64,000 nt of DNA. It comes from Pasteurellaceae bacterium Pebbles2. Its GTDB lineage: Bacteria > Pseudomonadota > Gammaproteobacteria > Enterobacterales > Pasteurellaceae. The notes beneath the pieces were generated by a model, which was not told where the DNA came from, searched no databases, and was given only the letters and a program-made list of their open reading frames with translations. The position numbers and the translations under genes were made by a program. Each line of letters starts with the position of its first letter. The stretch's first letter is position 1. Location of the stretch: the NCBI GenBank assembly GCA_023101505.1, contig LVZA01000001.1, positions 806,001-870,000 of the forward strand. The letters are read 5' to 3'. This document shows positions 39,905-57,102 of the stretch, piece after piece.

Positions 39905-40381
39905 ATGGCTGGAATAAATAAAGTAATTATCTTAGGGCGTTTAGGTAACGATCCTGAAATGCGTACGATGCCAAATGGCGATGCTGTGGCAAATATTAGC
40001 GTCGCAACCAGTGAAAGTTGGACAGACCGCAACACGGGCGAACGCCGTGAAATTACCGAATGGCATCGAATTGTGTTCTATCGTCGCCAAGCAGAAGTGG
40101 TGGGCGAATATTTACGCAAAGGTTCACAAGTGTATGTGGAAGGACGCATTCGCACACGTAAATGGCAAGATCAAAACGGTCAAGATCGTTATAGCACCGA
40201 AATCCAAGGCGATGTAATGCAAATGGTTGATAGCCGCAATAGCCAAGGTGGCGGTTACTCACAAGATAACGGCGGTTTTGGTGGTAATTCTGCACCACGT
40301 CAACCAACGCAAAAGTCTGCGCCAGATAAAACAGTTACAGAACCACCAATAGGTACTTTCGACGACGATATTCCATTCTAA
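39905..40381 (+). CDS. ssb: Single-stranded DNA-binding protein
   Basis: A 158-residue protein. The OB fold (about 1-112) includes [16 protein letters not shown] and the WHRIVFYRR block. A G/Q-rich linker (about 115-145) leads to the acidic tip DDDIPF that recruits partners. It covers single-stranded DNA in replication, repair and transformation. Confidence 0.97.
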   Translation: MAGINKVIILGRLGNDPEMRTMPNGDAVANISVATSESWTDRNTGERREITEWHRIVFYRRQAEVVGEYLRKGSQVYVEGRIRTRKWQDQNGQDRYSTEIQGDVMQMVDSRNSQGGGYSQDNGGFGGNSAPRQPTQKSAPDKTVTEPPIGTFDDDIPF

Positions 40382-40403
40382 TGTTGATGTAATTTAAAAA
40401 CAT

Positions 40404-40432
40404 AATAAGCCCAGGTTCACCTTGGGCTTATT
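40404..40432 (+). terminator. Terminator after ssb
   Basis: AATAAGCCCAGG (40404-40415) and CCTTGGGCTTATT (40420-40432) form a near-perfect stem between the convergent ssb and modF-like genes. Confidence 0.85.
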
Positions 40433-40454
40433 TGTATCTTTTATACACTATAAA

Positions 40455-41912
40455 TTAATTCTTTTTCAGTATTCTCTGTTCATAACGATAACTTCCATTA
40501 TCGGCGATAAATTCAAATACATTTGTTAAGCAATTTGGTGCATCACTATCTTGATGAGAAACAAACAATAATTGCGTTTGGCTATTATTCACTAATTGCT
40601 CAATAAATTGCTTAACTAATTGACGATTTAAAGCATCTAATCCTTGTAAAGGTTCATCAAGAATTAAAATGGGTGGGTGCTTGACCATTGCTCGAGTGAT
40701 AAGTAGCAAACGTTGTTGTCCCCAAGATAATGAACGAAATGGCTTTTTTTGCACCGCACTTAAATTAAGCCGCTCAAGCCATTCCACAGCCTTAAGTCTT
40801 AAGCTCTCGGGCACTTTTTGATAAACACCGATACTATCAAAAAAGCCAGACAAAATCACATCTAACGCCGAGCAATTAACACGATAATCATTGTGTAATT
40901 GTGTGCTTACATAACCAATATGCTGTTTAATATCCCAAATGGTTTCGCCTGAACCACGTTGTTTACCAAATAATTTAACGGAATTTGCAAAGGCTTGAGG
41001 GTGATCGCCTGTGATAATTGACAATAACGTTGATTTTCCAGCGCCATTTGGTCCTTTAATCCACCAATTTTGTTTTTGTGCAACCGTCCAACTTAAATTT
41101 TGCAGGATTTTTTTATCACCATATTGAATATTCACGTTGCTTAACTCAAATGGATTAACACCATTTTCTAAACTGATTGGCTGGCTTACACTACTCGGTA
41201 GCGGGGCTTTCGCATTTTCAGTGGCATATTTCAGTTGAGTATAAAGACTATTCTGTTCAATCTCTTGACGCTTACCTTTTAAAATTAATTGTAAATTTTC
41301 CAATAGAGCGATGTGGGTAGCACAATCTGGAATATCTTCAAAGCGGTTGCTAATTAATACTAAAGTCATTGTGCCACATAAACTGCGGATCATTTCTTGC
41401 CAATACTGTAACGAGGCTTGATCTAAACCTTCAAAAGGCTCATCTAAGATCAATAAATCAGGCTGACTTACTAAGGCTTTGGCAAATAAGACTTTGCGGC
41501 TCTCTCCCGTAGAAAGCTGTAAATATGCACGATCCAATAAGTGAGTAATATGCAACTTCTGGGCAATATCCTCACACAAAGCAAAATTTTTACTATTATC
41601 TAAAATTACCTGACGAGCTGTCAGCCCTTGTACATCAGGATCTTCATCATTATTCAAATCACGTAAAATTTTTTCTAGTATTTTGCGTTGATGCTCAAAA
41701 GAAAGTAAGCTAATTTTCTGAAAAGTGTTGCGATATTCCCCTGAAACTAAGGTTAGTTCCTTGGCGAGAGCTTGTGCTAATGCTGTTTTCCCTGAACCAT
41801 TACTTCCTACAATTACCCAAAACTCACCTTGCTGAATATTCATTTCATCAACATTTAAATGTTGATATTGTGCAAGTGAAAACTGAGCTTCTAAAAGGCT
41901 TAAAACTGACAT
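40455..41912 (-). CDS. modF: ModF-like double ABC-ATPase (molybdate-associated)
   Basis: 485 residues from ATG at 41910-41912, preceded by GAGG; a TTG four codons earlier is less likely. It carries two ABC domains in tandem: Walker A VGSNGSGKTALAQ with LSTGESRKVLFAK and LLILDEPFEGLD, then KGPNGAGKSTLL with LSWGQQRLLLI and LILDEPLQGLD. There is no membrane domain. ModF family members resemble ModC, but their role is unproven. A molybdenum link would suit the nearby TorZ molybdoenzyme, although they are not in one operon. Confidence 0.82.
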   Translation of the reverse strand: MSVLSLLEAQFSLAQYQHLNVDEMNIQQGEFWVIVGSNGSGKTALAQALAKELTLVSGEYRNTFQKISLLSFEHQRKILEKILRDLNNDEDPDVQGLTARQVILDNSKNFALCEDIAQKLHITHLLDRAYLQLSTGESRKVLFAKALVSQPDLLILDEPFEGLDQASLQYWQEMIRSLCGTMTLVLISNRFEDIPDCATHIALLENLQLILKGKRQEIEQNSLYTQLKYATENAKAPLPSSVSQPISLENGVNPFELSNVNIQYGDKKILQNLSWTVAQKQNWWIKGPNGAGKSTLLSIITGDHPQAFANSVKLFGKQRGSGETIWDIKQHIGYVSTQLHNDYRVNCSALDVILSGFFDSIGVYQKVPESLRLKAVEWLERLNLSAVQKKPFRSLSWGQQRLLLITRAMVKHPPILILDEPLQGLDALNRQLVKQFIEQLVNNSQTQLLFVSHQDSDAPNCLTNVFEFIADNGSYRYEQRILKKN

Positions 41913-42083
41913 TTTTGACCTCAAAATGAAAATAACAATACATTACATCATAAACGAATTTTACTTTAAAAAATAGCAAGGAAAAGTGCGGTGGATTTTT
42001 ACATAATTTCGCTAGATAGATATAAAGTCGAGCAGTCTGTCTTTTAGGAAAATCGTAACTTTTATTTGTTTAAGAAAATACAA

Positions 42084-42107
42084 AAAGCCCACTAATAAGT
42101 GGGCTTT
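42084..42107 (-). terminator. Terminator of the alpha ribosomal operon
   Basis: AAAGCCCACT and AGTGGGCTTT with a four-base AATA loop. Read on the minus strand the stem is followed by TTTTTG, closing the run that ends with rplQ. Confidence 0.92.
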
Positions 42108-42126
42108 GAATTTAGAATATTTAATA

Positions 42127-42537
<411 letters not shown>

Positions 42538-42550
42538 TTAACCTAATGGC

Positions 42551-43540
42551 CTAATCTTCAGCAATACTTGCTGGAGGCCAATTTTCAAGGCGCATACCTA
42601 GTGATAGACCACGTGAAGCAAGCACGTCTTTAATCTCAGTAAGTGATTTCTTACCAAGGTTAGGCGTTTTTAATAACTCAACTTCTGTACGCTGAACTAA
42701 ATCACCGATATAATGAATTGTTTCTGCTTTCAAACAGTTAGCAGAACGAACTGTCAACTCTAAGTCATCAACAGGACGTAGTAAAATCGGATCAAATTCC
42801 GGTTTTTCTTCCTTGACTTCAGGTTGACGAACATCACGCAAATCAACAAATGCATCAAGTTGCTCTGCTAAAATTGTCGCAGCTCGGCGAATTGCTTCTT
42901 CTGGATCAATAGTGCCGTTAGTTTCTAACTCAATAACTAATTTGTCTAAGTCAGTACGCTGTTCAACACGCGCTGCTTCTACATTGTAGGCAATGCGATC
43001 TACTGGGCTATAACAAGCATCTACTAATAGACGACCAATTGGACGATCTTCATCTTGAACGTGTGCACGAGCCGATGCTGGCACATAACCTCTCCCACGC
43101 TGAATGCGAATACGCATATTAATAGATGCGTTTTCATCAGTTAAGTGGCAGATAATATGTTCAGGATTTACAATTTCAACATCACCATCGTGAGTGATGT
43201 CAGCTGCAACAACAGGGCCAATTCCAGATTTGTTTAGTGTCAGAAAAACATCATCTTTATTCTGAACCTTAACCGCTAGACCTTTTAAGTTTAGAAGCAC
43301 TTCAAGAATATCTTCTTGAACACCTTCCTTACTACTATATTCGTGCAATACGCCTTCAATTTCTACTTCAGTTACAGCACAACCTGGCATTGAAGATAAA
43401 AGAATACGACGTAATGCATTACCTAGAGTATGGCCAAAACCACGCTCTAACGGCTCTAAGATCACTTTAGCGTGAGTTGGGCTAATTTGCTCAATATCAA
43501 CTAAATGTGGCTTTAAAAATTCTGTAACAGAACCCTGCAT
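42551..43540 (-). CDS. rpoA: RNA polymerase alpha subunit
   Basis: 329 residues: assembly domain (about 1-230, with [26 protein letters not shown]) and C-terminal domain (about 250-325, with [22 protein letters not shown]), which contacts UP elements and activators such as CRP. It lies between rpsD and rplQ. Confidence 0.99.
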   Translation of the reverse strand: MQGSVTEFLKPHLVDIEQISPTHAKVILEPLERGFGHTLGNALRRILLSSMPGCAVTEVEIEGVLHEYSSKEGVQEDILEVLLNLKGLAVKVQNKDDVFLTLNKSGIGPVVAADITHDGDVEIVNPEHIICHLTDENASINMRIRIQRGRGYVPASARAHVQDEDRPIGRLLVDACYSPVDRIAYNVEAARVEQRTDLDKLVIELETNGTIDPEEAIRRAATILAEQLDAFVDLRDVRQPEVKEEKPEFDPILLRPVDDLELTVRSANCLKAETIHYIGDLVQRTEVELLKTPNLGKKSLTEIKDVLASRGLSLGMRLENWPPASIAED

Positions 43541-43572
43541 TTTATCCTCTCTTTGCTTGTAAGCTTTAACTA

Positions 43573-44193
43573 TTATTTAGAATAAAGCTCAACGATCAGA
43601 TGTTCGTTAATGTCTGCTGATAAATCAGAACGTTCAGGAACACGTTTGAACACACCTTCCATTTTCGCAGAATCAACTTCTAACCAAGTTGGTTTTTCTT
43701 TTTGCTCTGCTAATTCCAATGATGCTTTGATACGTGCTTGTTTTTTCGATTTTTCACGAACAGCGATCACATCATCAACTGAAACTTGGAAAGATGGGAT
43801 ATTTACAACACGGCCGTTTACAACGATCGCTTTGTGGCTCACTAATTGGCGAGCTTCCGCACGAGTAGCGGCAAATCCCATACGATAAACAACGTTATCC
43901 AAGCGACCTTCTAATAATACTAATAAATTTTCACCAGTATTACCTTTTAAACGGTTAGCTTCTTTATAATAGTTACGGAATTGACGTTCTAAAATACCGT
44001 AGATACGGCGAACTTTTTGTTTCTCACGCAACTGACTACCATAGTCAGATAAACGTGGTTTACGAGCACCGTGTTGACCCGGTGCTGTATCGATTTTACA
44101 TTTAGAATCGATAGCGCGCACGCCTGATTTAAGAAATAAATCAGTGCCTTCACGACGGCTTAGCTTGAGTTTTGGACCCAAATATCTTGCCAT
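43573..44193 (-). CDS. rpsD: 30S ribosomal protein S4
   Basis: A 206-residue primary 16S binder and, in enteric bacteria, the autogenous regulator of this operon. It shows [20 protein letters not shown], an S4 RNA-binding motif near 94-150 and the C-terminal HLIVELYSK. Confidence 0.98.
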   Translation of the reverse strand: MARYLGPKLKLSRREGTDLFLKSGVRAIDSKCKIDTAPGQHGARKPRLSDYGSQLREKQKVRRIYGILERQFRNYYKEANRLKGNTGENLLVLLEGRLDNVVYRMGFAATRAEARQLVSHKAIVVNGRVVNIPSFQVSVDDVIAVREKSKKQARIKASLELAEQKEKPTWLEVDSAKMEGVFKRVPERSDLSADINEHLIVELYSK

Positions 44194-44222
44194 TTTCTTT
44201 CTCCAATTATCCTAACGTCAGA

Positions 44223-44618
<396 letters not shown>

Positions 44619-44628
44619 TTACCCCGAC

Positions 44629-44985
44629 TTATTTTTTGATCGGCTTACGAGGACCCTTACGGGTACGCGCATTAGTTTTAGTACGTTGACCACGTACCGG
44701 TAAACTACGACGATGGCGTAATCCACGATAACAACCTAAGTCTAATAGACGTTTGATGTTAAGTGTTACTTCACGGCGTAAGTCACCTTCAACGGTAAAT
44801 TTACCAACTTCGTCACGCAGTTTATCAATCTGCTCTTCAGACAATTCGCTGATCTTAACGTTTTCGGCAATACCTGTTGCTGCACAAATAGCTTGTGCAC
44901 GAGTTTTACCGATACCATAAATTGCTGTTAAAGCGATTACAGTATGTTTATGATCAGGAATGTTAATGCCTGCAATACGGGCCAC
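44629..44985 (-). CDS. rpsM: 30S ribosomal protein S13
   Basis: A 118-residue head protein with [20 protein letters not shown] and the basic tail [20 protein letters not shown]. It starts with GTG (complement of 44983-44985), with AGGAG six bases upstream. It is the first gene after rpmJ. Confidence 0.97.
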   Translation of the reverse strand: MARIAGINIPDHKHTVIALTAIYGIGKTRAQAICAATGIAENVKISELSEEQIDKLRDEVGKFTVEGDLRREVTLNIKRLLDLGCYRGLRHRRSLPVRGQRTKTNARTRKGPRKPIKK

Positions 44986-45125
44986 TATGCACTCCTATTT
45001 TTTAACTAATTTGGCATATTGATCTTGAAAAGCCCGTTTTCAGGATACTCAAACAATATACCAAGGACATAAATGAGCTGAGCATTATATATGCCCAGCT
45101 GGTTCTTTGCAAGAAAATTTATTAA

Positions 45126-45239
45126 TTAACCTTGACGTTGTTTATGTTTAGGGTCGCTGCATAATACACGAACAACACCTTCACGCTTAACAATTTTACA
45201 GTTACGACAAATTTTCTTTACGGAAGCACGAACTTTCAT
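45126..45239 (-). CDS. rpmJ: 50S ribosomal protein L36
   Basis: A 37-residue zinc-binding protein too short for usual ORF cut-offs. It begins [20 protein letters not shown] and ends HKQRQG. The zinc ligands C-x2-C...C-x4-H are complete (CRNC, CSDPKH). It lies 31 bases after secY, in its usual place between secY and rpsM. Confidence 0.97.
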
Positions 45240-45270
45240 TGCTTATCCCTTTTTATTTAAATAGACAATA

Positions 45271-46596
45271 TTATTGTCCAAAACCTTTAAGGTTTGCTTT
45301 TTTCAACGCAGATTCATATTTTGTTGACATTAAATGACTTTGAATCTGAGCGATGAAATCCATAATTACCACAACAACGATTAACAATGATGTACCGCCA
45401 AAATAGAACTGTACATTCCAAGCTGATGTCATGATGTAAGGAACCAAACATACAAACGTAATATATAAACCGCCAATTAATGTAAGACGAGTCATAATTT
45501 TATCAATATAACGTGATGTTTGCTCACCTGGTCTAATTCCGGGTATGAATGCTCCAGATTTTTTCAAATTATCGGCTGTATCACGAGGATTAAATTGCAT
45601 TGCAGCATAGAAAAAGCTGAAGAACATAATCGCAGCAGCATAGACAATCAAATAGATAGGCTGACCTGGTTGTAACATTAATGATAAATTAGTTAACCAC
45701 TCAAGGCTTGAACCTTCACCGAACCAAGATGTAATTGTTGCTGGGAACAAAATAATACTTGATGCAAAGATAGCAGGTATAACACCAGCCATATTTACTT
45801 TTAATGGTAAATGTGAAGAACCACCACCTAAAATTTGACGACCCTGTTGACGTTTAGCATATTCAACTTTAACTCGACGTTGTCCTCTTTCAACAAAGAC
45901 AACAAAGTAAGTAACAGCAAAAACAATTACGGCAATCAATAAAAGAACTAACAGATGCATTTGCCCTTGACGAGCTTGCTCGATTGTTTGACCAATTGCT
46001 GCAGGTAAGCCTGCGACAATTCCTGCAAAGATAATTAATGAAATACCATTACCGATACCACGTTCTGTAATTTGTTCACCTAGCCACATAAGGAACATTG
46101 TTCCTGTTACTAAGCTAATTACTGCAGTAAAGTAGAAACCAAATCCAATATTAGGTACAAGACCAGGTAGCATACTTGGTAAACCAGTAGAAATACCAAT
46201 CGCTTGTAAAGTTGCAAGACCTAACGTTGCATAACGTGTGTACTTGCTCATTTTACGACGACCAGATTCACCTTCTTTCTTTAATTCATTTAAAGCAGGA
46301 TAAACCGTTGCCAATAATTGAATGATAATAGATGCCGAAATATACGGCATAATACCTAATGCAAAAATTGACGCACGGCTTAATGCACCACCAGAGAACA
46401 TATTGAACATATCAATGATGGTGCCTTTTTGTTGGTCAATCAACTGAGCTAAAACAGCTGCATCAATACCAGGAACCGGAATAAAAGAACCAATACGGAA
46501 AACGATTAGTGCACCTAATACAAAAAGTAATCTACTTCTAAGTTCACTTGTACCGCTTTGAGTACTTCGACTTTGATAACCTGGTTGCTTAGCCAT
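45271..46596 (-). CDS. secY: Preprotein translocase subunit SecY
   Basis: A 441-residue channel protein with ten membrane helices. It contains the early block [17 protein letters not shown] and the plug region, [23 protein letters not shown], and [23 protein letters not shown]. It pairs with SecE/SecG for Sec export and membrane insertion. It lies eight bases after rplO. Confidence 0.98.
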   Translation of the reverse strand: MAKQPGYQSRSTQSGTSELRSRLLFVLGALIVFRIGSFIPVPGIDAAVLAQLIDQQKGTIIDMFNMFSGGALSRASIFALGIMPYISASIIIQLLATVYPALNELKKEGESGRRKMSKYTRYATLGLATLQAIGISTGLPSMLPGLVPNIGFGFYFTAVISLVTGTMFLMWLGEQITERGIGNGISLIIFAGIVAGLPAAIGQTIEQARQGQMHLLVLLLIAVIVFAVTYFVVFVERGQRRVKVEYAKRQQGRQILGGGSSHLPLKVNMAGVIPAIFASSIILFPATITSWFGEGSSLEWLTNLSLMLQPGQPIYLIVYAAAIMFFSFFYAAMQFNPRDTADNLKKSGAFIPGIRPGEQTSRYIDKIMTRLTLIGGLYITFVCLVPYIMTSAWNVQFYFGGTSLLIVVVVIMDFIAQIQSHLMSTKYESALKKANLKGFGQ

Positions 46597-46603
46597 TCGT
46601 TAA

Positions 46604-47038
46604 TTATTCCTCAACTGATCCGCCAGCAGCTTCAATCGCCACTTTAGCGCCTTTAGTTACGCGTAAACCACGAACAGTTACAGCACCTTTCACTTCACCT
46701 GCTAAAATAACTTTAACAAATTGAATATCTTTGGTAACTAAGTTTGCAGCTTTTAACGCATCTAAAGTTACAACATTACCATCAACTTTAGTTAATTCAT
46801 TCAAACGAATTTCAGCTGTTACAGCCGCTTTCATTGATGTAAAACCAAATTTTGGTAAACGACGATATAAAGGCATTTGACCACCTTCGAACCCACGACG
46901 AACACCGCCACCAGTACGAGATTTTTGACCTTTATGACCACGGCCACCAGTTTTACCTAAACCAGAGCCAATACCACGACCTAAACGCTTAGCACTGTGC
47001 TTAGCACCTTCAGCCGGAGATAGAGTATTTAAACGCAT
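46604..47038 (-). CDS. rplO: 50S ribosomal protein L15
   Basis: A 144-residue protein with a G/R-rich N-terminal extension ([20 protein letters not shown]) and [21 protein letters not shown]. It lies between rpmD and secY. Confidence 0.98.
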   Translation of the reverse strand: MRLNTLSPAEGAKHSAKRLGRGIGSGLGKTGGRGHKGQKSRTGGGVRRGFEGGQMPLYRRLPKFGFTSMKAAVTAEIRLNELTKVDGNVVTLDALKAANLVTKDIQFVKVILAGEVKGAVTVRGLRVTKGAKVAIEAAGGSVEE

Positions 47039-47042
47039 TCTC

Positions 47043-47222
47043 TTACTCCTCCACTTTAACCATGTATGAAACTTGGTTAATCATACCGCGTACAGCTGGA
47101 GTATCGATTAACTCAACAGTATGATGCATATGGCGAAGACCAAGACCACGCAATGTAGCTTTATGCTTCGGTAAACGAGCGATAGAACTACGAACTTGTG
47201 TTACTTTAATAGTTTTAGCCAT
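47043..47222 (-). CDS. rpmD: 50S ribosomal protein L30
   Basis: 59 residues from ATG at 47220-47222 ([20 protein letters not shown]). A TTG two codons earlier is less likely. It contains [19 protein letters not shown]. The length equals that of other gamma-proteobacterial L30. Confidence 0.97.
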
Positions 47223-47228
47223 TATCAA

Positions 47229-48097
<869 letters not shown>

Positions 48098-48110
48098 AGT
48101 GTTACCTTAA

Positions 48111-48644
48111 TTATTTTTTCTTAGCTTCTTTAGTACGTACAACTTCGTCAGCATAACGAACACCTTTACCTTTATAAGGCTCTGGACTACGATATGCACG
48201 AATATCTGCAGCAACTTGACCAATTAATTGTTTGTCAGCACCCTTCAACACAATTTCGGTTTGAGATGGACATTCTGCAGTAATACCTGCTGGTAAAGTG
48301 TGCTCTACTGGGTGTGAAAAACCTAAGCTCAATGCAACGGAATTGCCTTTAATTTGAGCTCTGTAACCAACACCAACGAGTTGTAATTTTCTAGTGAAGC
48401 CTTCAGTAACACCGATAACCATCGCATTAACTAATGCACGTGCTGTACCTGCTTGCGCGTTTGCACCTACGATACCTTCACGTGGAGCAAATGTTAATGC
48501 ACCATTATCTTGTTTAACTTCAACTGAGTTATGAATGGTACGAGATAATTCGCCATTCTTACCTTTCACTGTTAATAGCTGACCGTTAAGTTTCACCTCA
48601 ACGCCGGCAGGAATATTAACAGGTGCTTTTGCAACACGAGACAT
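48111..48644 (-). CDS. rplF: 50S ribosomal protein L6
   Basis: 177 residues with two L6 domains; the C-terminal signature [24 protein letters not shown]-type tail is intact (split here as [14 protein letters not shown] and [10 protein letters not shown]). It sits near the factor-binding centre. Confidence 0.98.
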   Translation of the reverse strand: MSRVAKAPVNIPAGVEVKLNGQLLTVKGKNGELSRTIHNSVEVKQDNGALTFAPREGIVGANAQAGTARALVNAMVIGVTEGFTRKLQLVGVGYRAQIKGNSVALSLGFSHPVEHTLPAGITAECPSQTEIVLKGADKQLIGQVAADIRAYRSPEPYKGKGVRYADEVVRTKEAKKK

Positions 48645-48659
48645 TTTCCTACCTCTCTA

Positions 48660-49052
48660 TTAAGCTACATAACAGATGATTTCGCCGCCTAAACCCGCTT
48701 GGCGAGCAGCACGGTCAGTCATCACACCTTTAGATGTAGAAACTACAGCAACACCTAATCCACCCATTACTTTTGGTAATTCGTCTTTACGTTTGTAAAT
48801 ACGAAGACCAGGGCGACTTACACGTTGGATACTTTCTACAACTGGTTTACCTTGGAAATATTTTAAAGTAATTTCCAGTTCAGGTTTTACACCTTCTACA
48901 ACTTTTACGCTTTCAACATAACCTTCCGCAGCTAATACGTTGGCAATAGCCACTTTTAGCTTGGATGAAGGCATACTGATCGCAACTTTGTTCGCAGCTT
49001 GACCGTTACGAATACGGGTCAACATATCTGCGATTGGATCTTGCATACTCAT
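48660..49052 (-). CDS. rpsH: 30S ribosomal protein S8
   Basis: A 130-residue central-domain binder, beginning [20 protein letters not shown] and ending [11 protein letters not shown]. In E. coli S8 represses the spc operon by binding near rplE; the same order here suggests similar control. Confidence 0.98.
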   Translation of the reverse strand: MSMQDPIADMLTRIRNGQAANKVAISMPSSKLKVAIANVLAAEGYVESVKVVEGVKPELEITLKYFQGKPVVESIQRVSRPGLRIYKRKDELPKVMGGLGVAVVSTSKGVMTDRAARQAGLGGEIICYVA

Positions 49053-49089
49053 TGTGCTTTATTCTCCGATTCCAATATAAAGTGGTAAA

Positions 49090-49395
49090 TTACCAACTCG
49101 CTTTTTTAAGGCCTGGGATTTCACCGCGCATTGCAGCTTCACGAACCTTAATACGGCTTAAACCAAACTTACTTAATACGCCGTGAGGACGACCAGTTTG
49201 GCGGCAGCGATTACGTTGGCGACTAGGGCTTGAATCACGCGGTAAACCTTGAAGAGTTAATACCGCATTCCAACGATCTTCATCAGATGAATTCACGTCA
49301 GAAATGATTTTTTTCAATTCTACACGTTTAGCATAGAATTTTTCAGCCAATTTCACGCGTTTTACATCGCGTGCTTTCATTGATTGTTTAGCCAT
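49090..49395 (-). CDS. rpsN: 30S ribosomal protein S14
   Basis: A 101-residue zinc-free long form. It has [17 protein letters not shown] followed by [20 protein letters not shown]. There is no CxxC pair, so this is the C-minus type usual for gamma-Proteobacteria. Confidence 0.98.
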   Translation of the reverse strand: MAKQSMKARDVKRVKLAEKFYAKRVELKKIISDVNSSDEDRWNAVLTLQGLPRDSSPSRQRNRCRQTGRPHGVLSKFGLSRIKVREAAMRGEIPGLKKASW

Positions 49396-49407
49396 TTGTA
49401 ACCTGCC

Positions 49408-50276
<869 letters not shown>

Positions 50277-50289
50277 TTGTCACTTCTCC

Positions 50290-50801
<512 letters not shown>

Positions 50802-50872
50802 TGTATCCATAACCAAAAGTGCGGTTAAATTTTGAAGAGTTTTAAAATATTGATTTTGCTTCAAATAAACAA

Positions 50873-50898
50873 AAACCCCAATCTTTCGACTGAGGTTT
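50873..50898 (-). terminator. Terminator of the rRNA operon
   Basis: Minus-strand AAACCTCAGTC and GATTGGGGTTT form an 11-base stem (with G-T pairs) and a GAAA tetraloop, followed by TTTTTG. It separates rrn from rplN. Confidence 0.88.
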
Positions 50899-50957
50899 GT
50901 TTTTTATTCTTCTTTTACTTTTATTTTTGTTTTTACTTTGATTTTATATGTTTGAAA

Positions 50958-51072
50958 CCTGGCGGTGACCTACTCTCACATTGGGATACCCAACACTACC
51001 ATCGGCATTACGGCGTTTCACTTCTGAGTTCGGTATGGAATCAGGTGGGGCCACCGCATTATCGCCGCCAAG
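50958..51072 (-). rRNA. rrf: 5S ribosomal RNA
   Basis: About 115 bases. The complementary ends GGCGG/CCGCC and the conserved CCGAACTCAGAAGTGAAACG core are seen on the minus strand. Ends are estimated to within a few bases. Confidence 0.96.
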
Positions 51073-51243
51073 ATTATTCGGTGATGACTTTTGCGTTATT
51101 CTTTCGTCTTTGTTCTTTAAATTCGAAACAAGCTGTCTGAAGGTTTTGTCTTTCGTTTTATTTGTTTTTTAGTTTAACTTTGCTTTGTATTTTTGTTTGC
51201 TTTCGCTTTCTTGCGTCCGCTTTCAAAAACACTTGAGCGTTGT
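51073..51243. other. 23S-5S spacer
   Basis: No tRNA is found. It contains one half (GTTGTATAGTTA, 51239-51250) of the 23S processing stem, whose partner is TAACTATACAAC at 54135-54146. The plus strand also carries a boxA-like TGTTCTTTAA at 51111-51120 in the antisense orientation. Confidence 0.7.
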
Positions 51244-54139
<2,896 letters not shown>

Positions 54140-54370
54140 ATACAACCTCAAATGTTTTCACTATTTAATTATTCAATTAGACAATCTCACACTCAAAGCG
54201 AATTAAATTAAACTAAACACTTAGCTGCTTTTGTTCAGCTAAGATTTTTTTTCGACAAATGGTTAGTTTGTCTTTCTTACTCAGACTTTTTCGTATTCTT
54301 ACTTAAGTTGCTTTCGCTTCTCGTTCTGAACTTGAAAGTCTCTTCAGTTTTTCAGCTTGTTTCCAATTTT

Positions 54371-54380
54371 TTAAAGAACA
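54371..54380 (-). promoter_or_regulatory. Spacer boxA antitermination site
   Basis: Minus-strand TGTTCTTTAA lies between tRNA-Glu and 23S. It is identical to the leader boxA at 56346-56355. Confidence 0.75.
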
Positions 54381-54411
54381 GTCGATAATTTTTCGCAAAA
54401 TCATCTTTCAG

Positions 54412-54487
54412 TGGCGTCCCCACGGGGATTCGAACCCCGGTTACCGCCGTGAAAGGGCGATGTCCTAGGCCTCTAGACGATGGGGAC
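54412..54487 (-). tRNA. tRNA-Glu (anticodon TTC)
   Basis: 76 bases with encoded CCA. The acceptor stem GTCCCC/GGGGAC, the T-loop GGTTCGAATCC and the anticodon loop CTTTCAC are seen. It is the only tRNA in the 16S-23S spacer. Confidence 0.97.
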
Positions 54488-54644
54488 AGCAATGAAAGAT
54501 AATCTTTTTATCATTTTATTACTTGCAGCAGGCTTTCTCGTGTTCGACCTAGAAAACACAACCAAACTGCGGGGTCTTTTGTTCTTGTTTTGTCTATAAC
54601 TATCAGCCAATCTGTGTGAGCGCTTGTCGTCGCCTAATTTTTGG

Positions 54645-56180
<1,536 letters not shown>

Positions 56181-56345
56181 TCAAAAAGTTTAATCGCTCA
56201 ATAAACTGCTTAGCTAAAGTTTACATATTACTTCAAAAGTAAAAATGAATTTCTAGTTTAAGCACCTATTAAGACTTCAAGTTTTAAATATATTTTTAAA
56301 ATCAAGTCAATCAACAAGTGCCCACACAGATTGTCTGATAAATTA

Positions 56346-56355
56346 TTAAAGAACA
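56346..56355 (-). promoter_or_regulatory. Leader boxA antitermination site
   Basis: Minus-strand TGTTCTTTAA, downstream of P2 and about 165 bases before the 16S 5' end. Confidence 0.75.
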
Positions 56356-56377
56356 GTTGCATTAAGCAAGGCTCGAA

Positions 56378-56406
56378 ATGATATTGTTTTTTCATTTCAT
56401 CGTCAA
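56378..56406 (-). promoter_or_regulatory. rRNA promoter P2
   Basis: Minus-strand -35 TTGACG (56401-56406) and -10 TATCAT (56378-56383), 17 bases apart. Confidence 0.8.
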
Positions 56407-56480
56407 GCATTTTTTTAAATTATTTTTAAAAATGGAATTTTTCAATTCTTTCGCTTGCCGTGCTTGCGTTGAGGTGGTGC

Positions 56481-56508
56481 ATTATAGGGATATTTTTATT
56501 CCACGCAA
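56481..56508 (-). promoter_or_regulatory. rRNA promoter P1
   Basis: Minus-strand -35 TTGCGT (56503-56508) and consensus -10 TATAAT (56481-56486), 16 bases apart, followed by a C-rich discriminator (GCACCACC), typical of growth-rate and ppGpp control. Confidence 0.85.
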
Positions 56509-56592
56509 GCGATTTTTAGCAAAAAAATGTTAATTGCATTTTTATTAAACAAAAAAGCATTATTAGTCATAAATTTCTCCAATTTGTGAATA

Positions 56593-57102
56593 TTAATTCA
56601 ACGCATTCAGTTTTTCTGCAAATTCTGCCACTTTTTGCCAATCCGTATATTCAATTTCTTTGCTCGTATCCGTTTCGCCGCCCGTAATTTTCATAATGAA
56701 TTTAATCATCATCTTGTCAAAAAAAGAATAGCGAGAATAAAGCAGCGCCCCAGCAAATACTGCCCCCAACGTTGGTTGCCACGCAATTCGAGCTAAAAAC
56801 TTCCGCACATAAAGATTGGTTTCAGGCGTATTTTTATTTGCTTTGCGTGCCGTTAAATTGACACCAAAAAATGCCGATGACGTGCGATTTAAAAGTGCGG
56901 TGTGTTTTTCGATAAATTTGTATAAATGTGGATTGAAATGTCCATAACGAATTGAAGCACCGATAATAATCCGATCCGCATCTAACGAAAACTCGTCAAA
57001 AATTGACCGCACTTCGATCTCGCCAGTCAGCTTTTCAGCTAAAAATTCAGCAATTTTTTTCGTTTGTCCATCATAGCTCGAATAAATAATAAGAGTTTTC
57101 AT
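56593..57102 (-). CDS. hemG: Menaquinone-dependent protoporphyrinogen oxidase
   Basis: 169 residues from ATG at 57100-57102, which overlaps the trkH stop (TGATG). A TTG four codons earlier is less likely. A flavodoxin-like fold binds [23 protein letters not shown] (phosphate loop) and IIGASIRYGHFNPHLYKF. It oxidises protoporphyrinogen IX at the membrane, a haem step beyond HemB. The order yigZ-trkH-hemG-rrn matches the E. coli rrnA locus. Confidence 0.92.
   Translation of the reverse strand: MKTLIIYSSYDGQTKKIAEFLAEKLTGEIEVRSIFDEFSLDADRIIIGASIRYGHFNPHLYKFIEKHTALLNRTSSAFFGVNLTARKANKNTPETNLYVRKFLARIAWQPTLGAVFAGALLYSRYSFFDKMMIKFIMKITGGETDTSKEIEYTDWQKVAEFAEKLNALN

Larger units (their letters stand above)
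56181..56592. other. rRNA leader and promoter region
   Basis: Holds P2 (56378-56406), P1 (56481-56508) and the leader boxA (56346-56355). No gene is seen between the 16S 5' end and hemG. Confidence 0.8.

Noticed and set aside
39766-40035. Upstream extension of uvrA into ssb
   Set aside because: UvrA similarity starts exactly at 39765; the extension is antisense to ssb.
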